Shown here: piece after piece, positions 48,641 through 62,014 of the stretch
Layout of the letters: every line of letters begins with the position of its first letter
Position numbering within the stretch: the stretch's first letter is position 1
Source: Schistosoma mansoni
Taxonomy: Eukaryota > Platyhelminthes > Trematoda > Strigeidida > Schistosomatidae
DNA: 64,000 nucleotides
Direction: 5' to 3'
NCBI RefSeq assembly: GCF_000237925.1
Contig: NC_031496.1
Coordinates: 12,374,564 to 12,438,563, forward strand
Made by a program: the position numbers and the translations under genes
The notes under the pieces: model-generated
The model's input: only the letters and a program-made list of their open reading frames with translations
The model's database searches: none
What the model was told of the DNA's origin: nothing

Positions 48641-48790
48641 TAGATACGAAGCCCGTTTAGAGAAAGCGTTTTCTATTTCGTCCAGAACCGTTTGGACCAT
48701 CTGAACATTGGAAGCGGTGTTTTCAACCTTGCTGAGATCTTACTGTGAGTTCGTTGGTTCATTTATTTTCTCTTTCTAACATGTCAGAAT
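48641..48790 (+). promoter_or_regulatory. Compressed promoter/5' leader of the Rab gene
   Basis: Only about 150 bp separates the apparent 3' end of the LINE from the Rab ATG. A pyrimidine-rich stretch (ATTTATTTTCTCTTTCTAAC) ends 10 bases before the ATG and could hold a splice acceptor or trans-splice site, but no AG is well placed. No TATA box is clear. A promoter inside LINE-derived sequence is possible. Confidence 0.3.
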
Positions 48791-49477
48791 ATGGCAAAAA
48801 AGTCTTACGACGCACTGTTTAAAATTCTGCTCATTGGAGATTCTGGTGTTGGCAAAACTTGCCTACTCGTTCGTTATGTAGAAGAGTCTTTTGTACCAAC
48901 CTTCATTTCAACGATAGGAATCGATTTTAAGATTAAAACAATTGAGTTAGAAGGAAAGAAAATAAAGCTACAGGTAAGCAGCATCTTAGGGATACCGATT
49001 GAATGAAGATATGGGATACTGCAGGCCAGGAACGCTTTCATACAATTACCTCCTCTTACTATCGCGGTGCCATGGGTATAATGTTGATATACGATATTAC
49101 TAGTCGTCAAACGTTTGATAACGTCCAGACGTGGATGAATAGAACCTTTTCTTTGGCATCAAATGAGGTTGAGAAGTTGCTGATTGCTAATAAGTGTGAC
49201 ATGGCGCATAACCGAGTTGTATCTTATGAAGAGGGTCGGCAAAAAGCAGAGGAATATGGGGTAAAGAGAATCCTTCGTTAATAATTTTCTATAGATTGGT
49301 TTCCTGGAAACAAGTGCAAAGTCGTCAACGAATGTACACAAGGCCTTCGAGGAACTGACTCGCGCCATCCTCCATAACAGTTCTATACGTAGACATGAGT
49401 CGTCTACGGTGACTCAAGTCCACCGGTTAGCCGAACCTCCAAATTCCATCTCTGGAACATGCTGTAGTACAGGATAG
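48791..49477 (+). CDS. Rab GTPase, Rab10/Rab8 subfamily, complete, three exons
   Basis: Join 48791-48973, 49009-49260, 49295-49477; 205 residues. All nucleotide-binding motifs are present: GDSGVGKT (P loop, residues 15-22), the effector threonine in [23 protein letters not shown] (switch II), NKCDM and ETSAK. The C terminus GTCCSTG carries a CC prenylation pair of the CCxxx type. Rab10/8 proteins drive secretory and recycling vesicles to the plasma membrane, cycling between GTP- and GDP-bound states. MAKKSYD, KKIKLQ, FHTIT and RVV favour Rab10 over Rab8 by eye. The introns are 35 bp (GTAAGC to GAATGAAG) and 34 bp (GTAAAG to CTATAG), and phase is zero at both. Without splicing each runs into a stop, so the short introns are required. 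Residues 109-116 between the TWM helix and EVEK are less typical. Confidence 0.96.
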
Positions 49478-52400
49478 TCCTTCAAGCGATTATTTTCCTC
49501 ACCGTTTTCCTTTCAATATTAACTTATGGTAATGCTTATAAATACAATGTTGCGATTCATCATAAGATCCATATTTTCGGCCGCCAAAAGACATTCAGAG
49601 TTTTAGTTTCTGTCGTAATTTTGGTTTAATCTTTGTGTAGAGGTGCTTCTGTCATACTCTGGACCTACGATTTCACGTTCGGTTGTGATGAAACACTTGC
49701 GCTAGCGTTGAAATTCCTTGTTATACCACACTAAATGTTTTTCCACTTCATATAAAGCCTACAAAGCCAATTAGTCACCATTTACTTTTTAAATGTAAAT
49801 ATATTTGAATTCTTATGTCTGACTTTTTGTCTTCATAAAACCATTTATCCATGTCTGTCTGCTTCGAGCCCATGATTATTTATTTTGTTTCATTTTGTGC
49901 TTCTTGGAATTGTACTAAGATTGCTTTTATTTACTGACTTTCCCGTCCATCATTCCCTACCTTCATAATCCACGTGGTGTATATGTTGATGTTTGGGGTT
50001 GTAAAAGTAATATGAAAAGAATAATTAAAGCCAAGTTCTTATGTAATCTCATGGTTTGTCGTTTCTTATGCCTAGTTTAGCATGTCGGTGAATATAGGGT
50101 TACTGATGTATACATAATACTACAAAGTTTATGATCTTTAGAACCATATATAGTGTAAATACATATACTGGTCTTAATTTTCACATTACATTGTTACATC
50201 AGTACAAAACTCAAAAGTAAAAAGTGGAATTAAAAGTATTTGCGCCCCAAACATACCACTTTGTTCCTAGTTACGTTTGATGGTGTTGATGAAACCCTAA
50301 AAACCTTTAATATAAAGTTTACTGGCAAAATGCTTACGGTATGACGGTAAGGCGTCTTTTGACTCCAGCTTCGATGACTACCCAGTTCATACTATAAAAT
50401 TTGAACGTATGGATTTGAGTTCTGATCCTCCTCTGTGTTAGGGTTGCATGCACAACTTTTTACTAATTGATGCGGTCTATAATTAGGGATAAAACGCGAC
50501 ATACTCGGTTTCATAATGTATGACAAGTAAGTTTGTTTAAAACTAGTTTGGTTTCGTCTATTATATCCGTACATAACTCATTGGAGTCACTTCTTTACAC
50601 GATGAAACCGGTGGTTGACTGTGTTCCTAAGAAAATAATCTTTTGGTTTGAAAACATGGTCTTAGGGATTGTGGGTCCAAAAGTTGTCTATGGAACTCCT
50701 ATCTGACTGTACTGTACTGTATTAAGAGATCATTACTCACTTGATCAGGTCATTGAAATATAATGTATCCTACACGTCCCGAACCGAGTGCTTCCAAAAT
50801 GATTTGAATTAATGGTGAAGTAATCGCTTTTTAACCTTATCCTATTATGTGTGTTTACTGATGCACTCCATATAAATGTGAGAGGGCTCTGTGCAACCGA
50901 CTTCAATGTCCTTTTCCGGAGGCCTTTGATAACGGTATCCTTACTATCGGGTGATTTGACTGTACTAGTTAGTCTATATTTGTTATGTGTTGAAATTATG
51001 GATCATCGCTTTCTGATCACCATGAAGTATGTGGAAAAAATATTTTGACGAGGGATTGGCAGTTTAATCACCTTAACTTGTATTTCGGTTTAAGTGAAGT
51101 TTCAACGAGTCAACATTCGCTAGATCTTGTCTTGGTTTTTCACATTGTTAACATTGTTACTATCTATTCCAGTAATAATGAAGTTTAATAAGTTTGTGAC
51201 AATATTTGAAAGCTAATTGTTTTTAATAATGGAAATGATATTCTAGTTCTATAAAACAATACATCTAGAATTAAAATGAGTATCAATGATTTTCCGTTGG
51301 TAAAGATACTATCAAATCTCAGTCTTCTAAACTATGCAAAATAAAACTAGATATTTCCCTCTCAATGTGTACACATCCATTCTCGTTGCTTTGTTTGTTA
51401 CACCCTTCTCTGTATTATAGTATGCTACTAAACTAGTATTAACGGTGCTCCTGTTCAACCTTTAGACTTCAGTGTTTGTGTGTTCACAAATATGTGGGTA
51501 AGTCGTTATCATACTGAAACAATGGTAAGAATTACAAAGTTGTTCCGACTCAACTGTTGCTGAATCAGTTTTCTCATTTTCATTGATACTCACCAGGCAA
51601 AATAACTAAAAAGTACATTCTGGTTCAGGATATCGTAGGGTCCTTCTTGCACATATTTCTGGTCGCGTTATTTTCGATATCTTTCCTTCAACGAATTTCA
51701 GGATAGTTTCTGTGAAAGGATCATGTAGCCGGCAATAAAATTCATCTGATGTTGAGTCTTTGAAAATTTATTCCGAAGTAACTAAAACGTAGCTTTTTTA
51801 TCATCATTTTCCTTTCACAGTAACTGCACCGACAGAACACATAAAACTAATGTGACTTTGGCGTTAACCCCACCAAGGATAAATATAAACAAAATTTCAC
51901 CAACACTGCTGTAATACTGGATTCAAAAGTCAACAATTAATTGCATTACTTTAGGTTAACGTTGGTATTCACAAAAGCTTTACTATAACTAAGTTGACTT
52001 TCAACTTATAAAACGATGTATCTCAAGCAATTATCTAAACACTCAGTGCTTCAGATATACAAGAACTCAGTGGTAGTTAGCATCAGAACAAAATAACCAT
52101 AAGCGTATTGGTTATTGTGAGTACAGCAAACTCAGTATTTCTTTAAGATATATGTAGTAGTGTAGTTAGCGTAAATGTTTGTTACCAGTCTTGATAAAGA
52201 ATTACTTAAGGCGCCTACTTTAGCTTTTACGCTTCCACGTAAAAACCCATAAATAAAGTATTTAAATTAGATTACAGGTGACTTTGAATGCAGTCTCATA
52301 AATAGACACAATTAACTAATCTGTTAAGTTGGCGGAAAATCTACTTCAAAATTGCTTATATAGTTACTATTTAGTCTACTAATTAAAATGCCTTAATATT

Positions 52401-54090
52401 AATTCTAAACTGGAGTAATTTTACCATCAATAAAAAATTGCGAAGTCCCCGTCCTGGGACTTGGACTATTACAGCTCTGGTATTTCTTAATCGTTTTTTG
52501 TTGTTTCATCTCATAATTTAATGTGATCTGGAAACAGGGATTTCATTTTCAATCAGATGTCTTTTGTCACATGAACACCTGATAGATAACTAAAGGAATT
52601 GGGCTTTTTGCCGGTAAGTTACTATTTATATCCTACCATTGTCATATGTGTAACTTGTATAACTGTTAACCTATGCCTCGGCTTTTATAAAAGTTTTTCT
52701 TAAATGTAAGTGTAAAGTACGGGTCGCTTATATTTGTTCACGCTATTCGAGCTTAGTTGTAAATGTGGATTAAAATCACATTTAATGTTATTTGACAAAT
52801 TTGTTCACTTGCACGAACAAGTGATCGACCGACTAACTATCACAAAGTTACTGACCACGTTTCTTGCTGATTGACCTACGAAGCCCAACTCTTACGTTGA
52901 TCAAATTATTGACTGAAGAGTGACTTACATGTTAAAGTACTCGGTTTCCAATCAGTAGATCTTAGATTCAGTCCCCACCTCATTTGTGGTGTAAGTACCC
53001 AGGTACTATCACTAGCCTTCATACTTAGAGTGTAGTTTGAGTGAATGACATTAACGGTTCGTAAAATATTTCAAGAACTGCCTTTAGAAGGAAAACAGCT
53101 GATCATTTTGGATTGAATAGACACGTATAAAGTACCTTATTATATAAAGCATTTGATACTTGTGTATTCTATTGAATTCAGAATGTTCCAGTCTTAAAAT
53201 ATACAGTGTAACACAATATTACAACTTTTAAAGTGATGCGTGATTCATGATATGTATATCTAATATAATAGGCATCAAGAAATGCATACATGACAGCGAG
53301 ATTCGTATTAATTGATCAATGACTTATGAAAAGCTTGAAAGATCATCCACAACTTAGATCATTCTTGATCTAAAAACCTCTGATAAAACAAGGGTATAGT
53401 AACTTATATATATATATACCGTACATAACTAATTATAGAATTAAAAATTTGAATAAGTACAATCACATGCTACTAGCGTAATTAAAGGCTGGAAAACGAT
53501 TATAATAATCAAATCACGATATGATTCAGAAAACACCTAAATAACATGCATATTTTGTGTGTGTACGCATACATGTGTTGGTTTATAGAGAAATCTATGC
53601 ACATTAAAATATGTAAATCTGCACTTATGATGCTTTGAAGTATATATATAACATCACAAACCAAGTCACCAAGGTCGTTTTATGTGGGGTCATTTGAAAA
53701 AGCGCAAATTTTGACTGACCAGAGCGAGAGTGAGGAGAACTACTTATCGATAACAAGTATAGACTCGAATTAAAGGAATTAATATATATAGTTCAAAGAC
53801 ACTATGAACATAAAATGGCAAAAGTTGCTACGATATCTCATGATTATCCAGAAACCATTACACTATAATGATAATTTATAAAATACCAAAAACCCACTAA
53901 AATGCAATCAATATCTGGAATATTTTACCTAGTTTTTGAAATAGACTGACTTGATAATGAAATATATAAAACTACTACCTTGTAATCACTTCACGTGAAA
54001 TATTTATTTAAAAGAATTTACTTGTCAAAAGTAATTATCGATAGACATGTTAGGTGTTATGTAAGCGTGTATGTTTATTTAATTACTGGA
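49478..54090. other. Rab 3' flank and AT-rich spacer with one SINE
   Basis: The Rab 3' untranslated region begins here; an ATAAATACA and other AT-rich runs follow but no clear AATAAA just after the stop. The rest, to 54.1 kb, has no coding frame I can support apart from the SINE near 52.9 kb. A short TA-rich microsatellite lies near 53405. Confidence 0.4.
52917..53060 (+). repeat. tRNA-like SINE, second family
   Basis: Matches the copy near 5470 in layout: GAGTGACTTACATGTTAAAG (A-box region), CGGTTTCCAATCAGTAGATC (anticodon-arm region), then a weak B box (AGATTCAGTCCCC) and the tail AAGTACCCAGG and CATACTTAGAGTG. Degraded. Confidence 0.45.
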
Positions 54091-54109
54091 AATAATTTTA
54101 TTGTAGGCT

Positions 54110-54640
54110 TATATACTCAGCTCTGAACCACTGTGAGGAAGACGGCTGATAGTACTACTCAATTGTCGAAACTTCCATTCCCGTTTCTGCATTGTAAGAG
54201 CTAATTCTCAGATGCATGTTAAATGTTCACCTTTAATTCAACAAAAAACACTATAAGTGCTGGTATAGTGTACCCATGGGATTACCATAGCGTCCTTTTC
54301 TGTCAGATTCTTTCTAACAAAACTGAAAAGTGGACCGTTTATAGATATTATAAATCAACTGACTTTTTATTACTGTTAGATTGACGACACTCATGTTATT
54401 GGGAAATGAAAGTAACAAAGACAATTCACTTAACATATTCAACAGCATTAATCCATCAATTACATTTACTCTTGAGAAAAAGCGAAATAATAGCATATTA
54501 CTTCTGAATTTCCGACTTACAAGATTAAGTGGTACATTGGAAAAAATGTTTATGTGGAGTTATAGTAAGCCCATTGAGTTTTTTATTGACTACTTGCTGT
54601 AGTTTGAACTAATCCACTATATAGAGGTATGTGTGAGTCT
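54110..54640 (+). mobile_element. Penelope-like element remnant: hammerhead-like terminus joined to RT fragment
   Basis: From about 54270 it reads VPMGLP, then FLSDSF and, after an altered YMDD region (IDDTHVI), GNESNKDNSLNIFNSINPSI and FTLEKKRNNSILLLNFRLT (54400-54530). This is the palm-to-thumb part of a PLE RT. Just upstream (54140-54180) TGAGGA, an extra A, GACGGCT, a loop and ATTGTC run into GAAAC, the same design as the other PLE-type hammerheads here. The N-terminal RT half is missing between the two, so the fragment is internally deleted, with stops. Confidence 0.62.
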
Positions 54641-54924
54641 GATTGAAAGCGTGTTTGCGCTTCAATTTTCATCTATCATCCTATTGGTTGTAAACATAGA
54701 AATTTAATAACTTACCCACAATTGATTAACACTCATCATATACGTAAAGACATTTCAGATTTTTACTGGCACGCATTTTGCAGTGTTCTTGCCTTTTTCG
54801 TGCTTATGGATTTTATGAATTGTTAATAATACACTGTCACAATAACTGGTGTTCTGGCTTTTGAATGTTCTCGAGTAGATTCATAATCCTACTAGGAGGA
54901 CTGGTCTACTAAAATACTTAGTTA

Positions 54925-57900
54925 CTTATTTACTTACGCCTGTTTCCCCTCGTGGAGGAGCATAGGCCGCCTACCGGCATTCTCCATCCAACCCTGTCCT
55001 GGGCAATCCTCTCCAGTTACTATTCATCCTTTTCATATCTGCTTCTATTTCCCGACGTAATGTGTTCTTTGGCCTTCCTCTTTTCCATCTCCCTTCAAGA
55101 TCCCAAGTTAGGGATTGCCTCGTGATGCAGTCTGGTGATTTCCTTAATGTATGTCCTATCCAATTCCAACGTCTTTTCCTAATTTCCTCTTCAGCTGGGA
55201 CCTGGTTTGTCCTCTCCCATAAAACGCTGTTGCTGGTGGTATCCGGCCAAACGTTTCAGCTCCATATAGTAGAAATGTCTTGACGTTCGTATTGAAGATT
55301 CTCACGTTGAAATAAGTTGACAGTTGTTTTGAGTTCCAATGTTCTTCAGTTGTAGGAATACGATCCTTGCTTTGCCAATTCTAGCCTTTATGTCTGCATC
55401 CGATCTTGTTCATTGACGATGCTCCCAAGGTACGTGAAAGATTCCACATCTTCCAGGGTTTCTCTATCAAGTGTGATTGGGTTAGTATTCGCCGTGTTGT
55501 ATTTGAGGATTTTGCTTTTTCCTTTGTGTATGTTGAGGCCTACTGATGCATAGTCTGTTGCTACACTAGTTGTCTTCATCTGTATTTGTTCGTGTGTATG
55601 GGATAGGAGGGCCAGATCATCTGCGAAGTCTAAATCGTCTAATTGATTCTGAGATGTCCATCGTATTCCGTGCTTCCCCTCAGATGTCGAGGTCTTCATA
55701 ATCCAGTCAATCACCAGAAGAAAGAGAAAGGGGAGAGAGTAAGCAGCATTTTCTGACTCGGGTCCTCACTTGGAATGCATTTGTCATCTGTCCTCCATGC
55801 ACCACTTTGCACTGCGGTCCATCGCATGAATTCCGTATGATGTTGACGATTTCCTCAGGTACTCCATAGTGTCGAAGAAGGTTCCATAATGTTTTCCTAT
55901 CCACACTGTCAAATGAATTCCCCTAATCAAGGAAGTTGTTGCACAGTGACGGATTCAGTCCAATTGATTGTTCAAAGATGATTTGTAATGTCACGATTTG
56001 GTTTGTGCACAACTGATGCTTACGGAATCCGACCTGTCGATTTCGAAGCTGGGCATCTACTGAATCTTTCATTCGTTGTAACAATACAGTTGAAAAGTTT
56101 TCCTGATATTGGTAGTTGTGTGATGCCTCTGTAGTCCCCACACGTGCTCAGATCTCCTTTGTTTGGTATTTTGATGAGGTGTCCTTTCCAGTTTGTCGGT
56201 GGTACTTGTTCTTCCTCTCGATTCTGCTTAAATAGAACGTCAAGCATGATTACAGTTACTTCTATGTCTGAGTTGGTATATTTTCAGGTTCTTCTACGTA
56301 CTCATTCTTGATTTGTGTAGTGGCTATTCTGATTTCTCCGACCACTGGTGGAGTGATATCTATGGGAAGATCTGTAGGTGCTCCTCCGATGTCTTATGTT
56401 TCCAGTAGATCTGGATTAATCAAGAGTTCTTCAGCTTGCTCTACTCACGTGTTCCACTGTGCTTGAATCTCAGTGATTGTCTTTCCTTCTTTTTCCTTGA
56501 CGGGTCTCTGGTTTAGTATATCTCCTTGCTAGTTTAATTGTTGTTTCATATTCCATTCTCTTGCAGCCTTTTTCACTGCTGCTGCTATTTCTCCCACGTA
56601 TTTTTGCATTTCGGCTCTAATGTTGTTCTTCACTTGCTTGTTTGCGTCTGTGTATTCAGCTTGTATCTTGACTTTCTCTGCTCTTGTTCGACTGTAGTTG
56701 ATCGTTGTCTTCTTCTTGCTTTCTTGAGTGCTGGTCAGGATTTCGCTAGAGATCCATTCCTTATGATGATGCATCATGCGTATCAGCACCTCCTGACACA
56801 TTAAAGTTACTGCTTCTTCGATCCCTTTCCAATCGTCCTCCGTAGTAGTTTTCTCTTCCTCGAGTATACCTTGTAATGCTTGGAACCTGTTGCTGAGATC
56901 TGTCTCGGATTCTTTGAGTTTGTCAGTATCTCGAAGGAAGGCTGTATCGAACATTTGTAATACTGCTTCTCCAGTTGTCCAGTGTTTCTTTAGCATCAGT
57001 TTCATCTTGGCTACAACCAAGTGGTAATCTAAAGTTGTGTAAGCTCCTCAGTTGGTTCTCATGTCTTCTATTGACGTTCTGAATATTTTATCGATACAAA
57101 TACGATCGATCTGGTTCTGTGTAGTGTGATCCGGTGAGACCCGTGTAGCTTTGTCTATGGGTTTGTGTGTGAATATATTGCAACCTATAACAATTTTGTT
57201 GAATGTACATGAAATTGCAAATTTGTCATCATTCTCATTCCTTCTAGCCAGTACATGTCATCCTATGATATCTTCATACACACTAAGTAGCCCATTCCAT
57301 CTTATCAGGATGGTGAAGTCGTTTCCTAGACAATTCTCTATTCTTAATTAGAGTCTCTCAAAAAACTGATCTTCATCGTTTTATTTGGTATCATTGATGA
57401 GCGCGTAGCACTAAATAACATTGATTGTGATCACTTATTCCCTGTTTTGAGTGATGCTGTGATGATTCTGGACCTATGAGATTCCCATCCCACAAGTGCA
57501 TTTCGTGCTTCTTTGGATGGTATCAGAGCAACTCCCTGAGTGTGCGAAGCGTTTTCTTCTTCTTGATCAGAATACAATAGCATCTCTCTCGAACCTAATA
57601 TTTTCTGTCCAGCATGTGTTTTAATGTGTTTCACTGATTCTGACTACTGTGAAGTTGTATCTCCTCATTTACTCAGCTATATGATTGGTCCTTTGGTCTC
57701 CCACATTATCCGGATATTAATTGTTGCTCTAGTTGTCAGGAGTGTTATCGGCCTTGTGACTTCCGGAGAATTTCTTGTCTTTCACTATGAGTCGTCATAA
57801 TTCTTCTGAATGAAGATCATTGAACTTGGAGGACAGAGGTTAAATGGTTGAAATTGTTTTTTCTTGTTAGTGTGTTTCTTAGCAGAGTTGTATTCCATGG

Positions 57901-57990
57901 GATGGGGTTATTGATCCCATGTGCAACCCTTCTCCTTTACCCGTGTTTTTGACCGTCAGTAACTCTAGAAGGGCTTCAGGCATCTGCAAA
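54925..57990 (-). mobile_element. Decayed RTE-type LINE (SR2/Perere-like)
   Basis: On the minus strand from the right: an endonuclease end with NQIDRICIDKIFRTSIED near 57100; a linker frame (57020-56529) with KHWTTGEAVLQMFDTAFLRD and WKGIEEAVTLMCQEVL; then RT with WKGHLIKIPNKGDLS, DYRGITQLPI and VGFRKHQLCTNQIVTLQIIF. Next come a GVPEEIVNIIRNS block, DLDFADDLALLSHTHEQIQM near 55600 and DRETLEDVESFTYLGS. The 3' part ends near 54930 in a region encoding GxxCSxRG-type sequence in intact relatives, then a TAAATAAGTAA tail. There are several frameshifts and internal deletions. Length, about 3.1 kb, is close to the 3.2 kb usual for RTE. Confidence 0.85.
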
Positions 57991-60900
57991 TAAGTAAACG
58001 ATTGGTACAGGAATTTACTGTGTACGAAACTTCAAATAAACGCTATTAATACGCCTAAATCTCTGTTTCATTCAGGTTATATCTATCATCTCAAGTACTG
58101 TTTTTAGTACGTTATTTTCAATTGTGTTACACTGTTACTGAGATTATCCATTATCGCTAATAAATATTTTGTATCCAGTACTTTCATTTATATTTCCCTT
58201 CATTTAGTAGGATCGTGTTTCATAGTAAAGTTTACTCCTCACTAATCATTTCATTTAAGCCAATGGCTTTTGCTATGTTTGTGCTCTTCATTCTCCATGT
58301 TGGTTGCGCTACATTGACGTGTTCAGAAAAGACAGTCATCGATAACTCTGGGTGTTATAAATTCAATCTGTAATGAAAATCACACCCCAGCATGAAGTAT
58401 TCACACACTGAATAGACGGAAAAATGTGTAAAGTTGCTGGGAACGATACACTGAGGGCATTGCGTATAATCTCATTATTACATTGTCTACGTTGGGTAGC
58501 TTTTTTTTCGACCTTTATGTGCATTTACACTTCGACTGATTGATTACCTTTTTAGGTTGATCTATGACTGACCTTAACCTCATAGATTGTTGGGTTGGTT
58601 TTGTGTTGACGCGTCTGGATTCAAAAATAAAGCACCCAACCTAGAGAATCCAACAAATGTTGTTCCCTATTCTAAAGAGTACTAGTAGGTAGTTGAATTG
58701 TATGCAAAAGCAAATAGACGTATTTCAAACGTTTTTGAATATATTCAGATAAGAATAATCGTCTCACTCATTACTATTTCTTTAGTTATCATACATAATT
58801 TTCAGTGTAAAATATAAAATTATACAACCAATTCCCTCTTTGCTATACATTTAAATTAAAAATTTCAAAAAATGTGTTTTGAAAAGCTTTTCGAATAATT
58901 ATTATCTATCATTCATCTCCAATCACAAAGCTTTTCTGCCCATTCTATTTCAACCATATATTTTCATCGTAGATTGTATTTTGTAGACAAGTTGTGGTAG
59001 AGAGTTTTATATTAAGTTTTATTCTTGTATCATTACAATTATCAATTCATTTCATTCTTCAATCAAGCCAAATACGAAACAAATCCATTATACGAACGAA
59101 ATTTCCGCCAAACAAACACACAAAGTGTAAATATGGTGTCCTCATTTTCGTTGTCATTATTAAGGCAACTATAAATGATATATTAAGACCTAACATAAAG
59201 GTTCATTATAATGAACAAGTAATATCACAAATAATAAGAAGACAATATTATGCAAAAACAGTTCTTATGATCTGTGATTATCGTACAACCTGGAAATAAC
59301 GTATAAGAATGAACATGATAATGCATTTATTGTAAATAACTAAAATAAACCACTGTAACCTCCAGTTTAATTTCATACCAGTATCATAAAAGTCTCATCA
59401 GCCTTGGTATGTTTATGCCTGATGAACTTTCTTCTTGAATTCAAGAAGTTTGTTTCGTTGTTACTGGATTCCTTTTGTGAAGGAGAAGCGGTTATATCGA
59501 GATAGTGTATGAATATGGCAATTTGAACCGATGCGTATTTATACCATATCAAATATTAACACTGACTGATTAACTGAATATGAATTCATTTATCTTTTAC
59601 AATATCGCATGAAAATTAAAGTACATCCACTAACTTCTATTTTTGTTGTTTATTTCGAAATAAAGTCATGATATTCTTAGTTGCCATGGGAAATATTGTT
59701 ATAAAAAATTAAAACTCATATGCCTAAGAATTGTCACAGAGTTCCTACATCATAGGATTTGTGAATTGAAATCGCTGAATAGCCACAGAAACGGATGAAA
59801 CAACTATTCAGTACCGTAAAATTTGCGAATATTGTTTATTTGCTAAGAATTTCTACATTAATTACGGTTCAGATTTGATAGCAACCAGCAAATTATTCAA
59901 ACCTGGCTTATATCAACTATCCTTTTGTTGTACATTCATAATAAAAATTCATTTTTATTCCACAAGTAGTTTCTCTGGGGATTTAATAGTATAGTCAGGT
60001 ACACTCTTGTGCTTGATTAAGCACCAAGTCTAATTAAAATGTTAAGATAGCAATAAATGCGAACGAGGGTTGGTTCTTTTGTAACCTTAGTCTTCATCTA
60101 TTAACCAATATAACTCATGTATAAAGATATTCAGTCAGTTTTCTAGGATTCTCCCAGTCAAGATTAAGTGTTAGGTGTCATTAACAAGATTATCGGTCCT
60201 GTAAACTCACTAATAACAATAACTGAATATCATCACACAATTAGTTTCAAGTAAGCCACAACGTACTAAAAAACTGAAATTATATCGAGATAAAGTTGGT
60301 CTATATGATTCAAAAACTTGATCAATATTTCTGGGAAGATACGTAAGATAAAGATAAGAATTCATAAAAAGGTTTTAAATATGTAGAAATTCTGTACTAT
60401 ATATGTCTATGAGTATGCACACTTCAATGGCATAGTTTCTTCTAAATCCTATTCAATAAATTATTACTGTCGTATAAATAAAAAAATAGTCGTTATTCTG
60501 CTTATGTATGCGTATGCACGATGTTGTTATGTTAAAGTGTTTTGAGCTTGTATTGATAAAAAAAATATCATGTGCTAAACTAAATACCAACAGCAGAAAC
60601 TTTGACGATATTTCTATCTAGGAGAATTCGATGCATATGGAACAGATCGATAACAAAACCATAAAGTTGTGCTTTTTATTCATAAGTTGGATCAACATTA
60701 TTTAAATACCATATCAAAATGTTTAATTCATTAGTAATTTTTAGAATATTGGATATGAATTTCGTGATAAATTTGGTAGAATTTGAGCTAATTTCAATGA
60801 TTTATACATATGCACATATGAGTCTTGATTCTATTATTACATATAAAAAAAAAGCATTCCGTGCTAATGATCATTAGCTATATTGTTTTGGTGTATCTAC

Positions 60901-61870
60901 TAAGCAATATTGACCTTGAAATGAACAGTTAATTATAATTTGTTCTACTATCCATTTTAAACTATTTCTGGATGATTGTCAGAGATTAGATTTCATGATT
61001 CGTTATGATGATGCAGTTTATGCCAAATTTTGAAATTATTGAAAAAATTTTAGATAAAATTGCTTTTGAATAAAAATAAAGAAAATTTTCTTTTCATCGA
61101 ATTCTCTTTTTTCTTATAAAATAGTTTATGTAAAGCTGAAACTGTATGTAATCAACTATAAGATGAAAATAAAGAGAAAAACATACAGTCTAGGAAGTTG
61201 GAATTTCGGTACTATTGATCATTGTTTGGTCGAATCGGAATCTGCTTGTTTGGTGTTCATAAATTCTCTGTATGTGAATAATATAGTATTGTATGGCAGT
61301 GTCGGAGCAATACAAGTCGTAAATAGATCAAGGATTTATTGTTAACGTATTGTTGTAGACATTGTAGTAACTCAAACTGTTGATTGTAACTTTTACTATG
61401 TTAGTGTTTCGTGATTATTTGTTATCAGCTGTTTCCTTGTTGATTTGGATGATAAACCGTTGCAACCGCTCTAGTCGCTTATTGTCCCATAACATTCAGT
61501 AGTAGGTGTTACTTTGTTCTATGAACTCTGCAATTTGAATCGGCCACATCAGGCAAGTATTCATTTTGAAATCTACTCCAATAACACTGAAACGGTTTTA
61601 AAAGACTATTAGCAGCATTTGACTCAGCAGTTCATAGGTAACATTGTAGTATCAGTTTATATGTTAAGCCTATATACTTTATTCTAGCTACTGGCCAAGC
61701 CAATTCACCTATACATTATAAGTCATATTTTGATCTTGTTAATTATTCGCTTATTAACCTTGACTACCTTTTTATATGAGCGTATATGTATGCACACTTC
61801 GTATCTTATTCATCATATGTCTGTCATTCACTTTTGTCTGCTATAAATACTGATTAACGCTTGTTTAAAA
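57990..61870. other. AT-rich, no gene seen
   Basis: No motif, no LINE or SINE core and no tRNA-like boxes. The open frame at 58994-59299 (101 residues) is AT-driven, without recognisable features. Confidence 0.4.
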
Positions 61871-61872
61871 GA

Positions 61873-62014
61873 AGTTGGCTTCCCCGCCATCTCCAATATG
61901 CATTATTTTCGCTTCGCTCTCGAGTTGGCTTACCAGCCATATCCAATGCGCGCGTCATTTATGTTCCGCTCTCATCTATTCGCTTCATCACTCTGATTCC
62001 CTGGCCAGACCAAT
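61873..62014 (+). repeat. Short tandem repeat, about 50-bp period
   Basis: AGTTGGCTTCCCCGCCATCT (61873) recurs as AGTTGGCTTACCAGCCATAT (61923), and both continue into CCAATRYGC and CGCTCTC. A weaker third copy, CCTGGCCAGACCAATG, follows near 61999. The segment is GC-richer than its surroundings. Function unknown. Confidence 0.5.

Noticed and set aside
53400-53420. TA microsatellite as a possible regulatory element
   Set aside because: A short TA run is expected in AT-rich DNA; no gene is nearby.
56538-56804. Cysteine-rich plus-strand frame that looks like a secreted protein
   Set aside because: It is the antisense shadow of the RTE LINE linker region on the minus strand.
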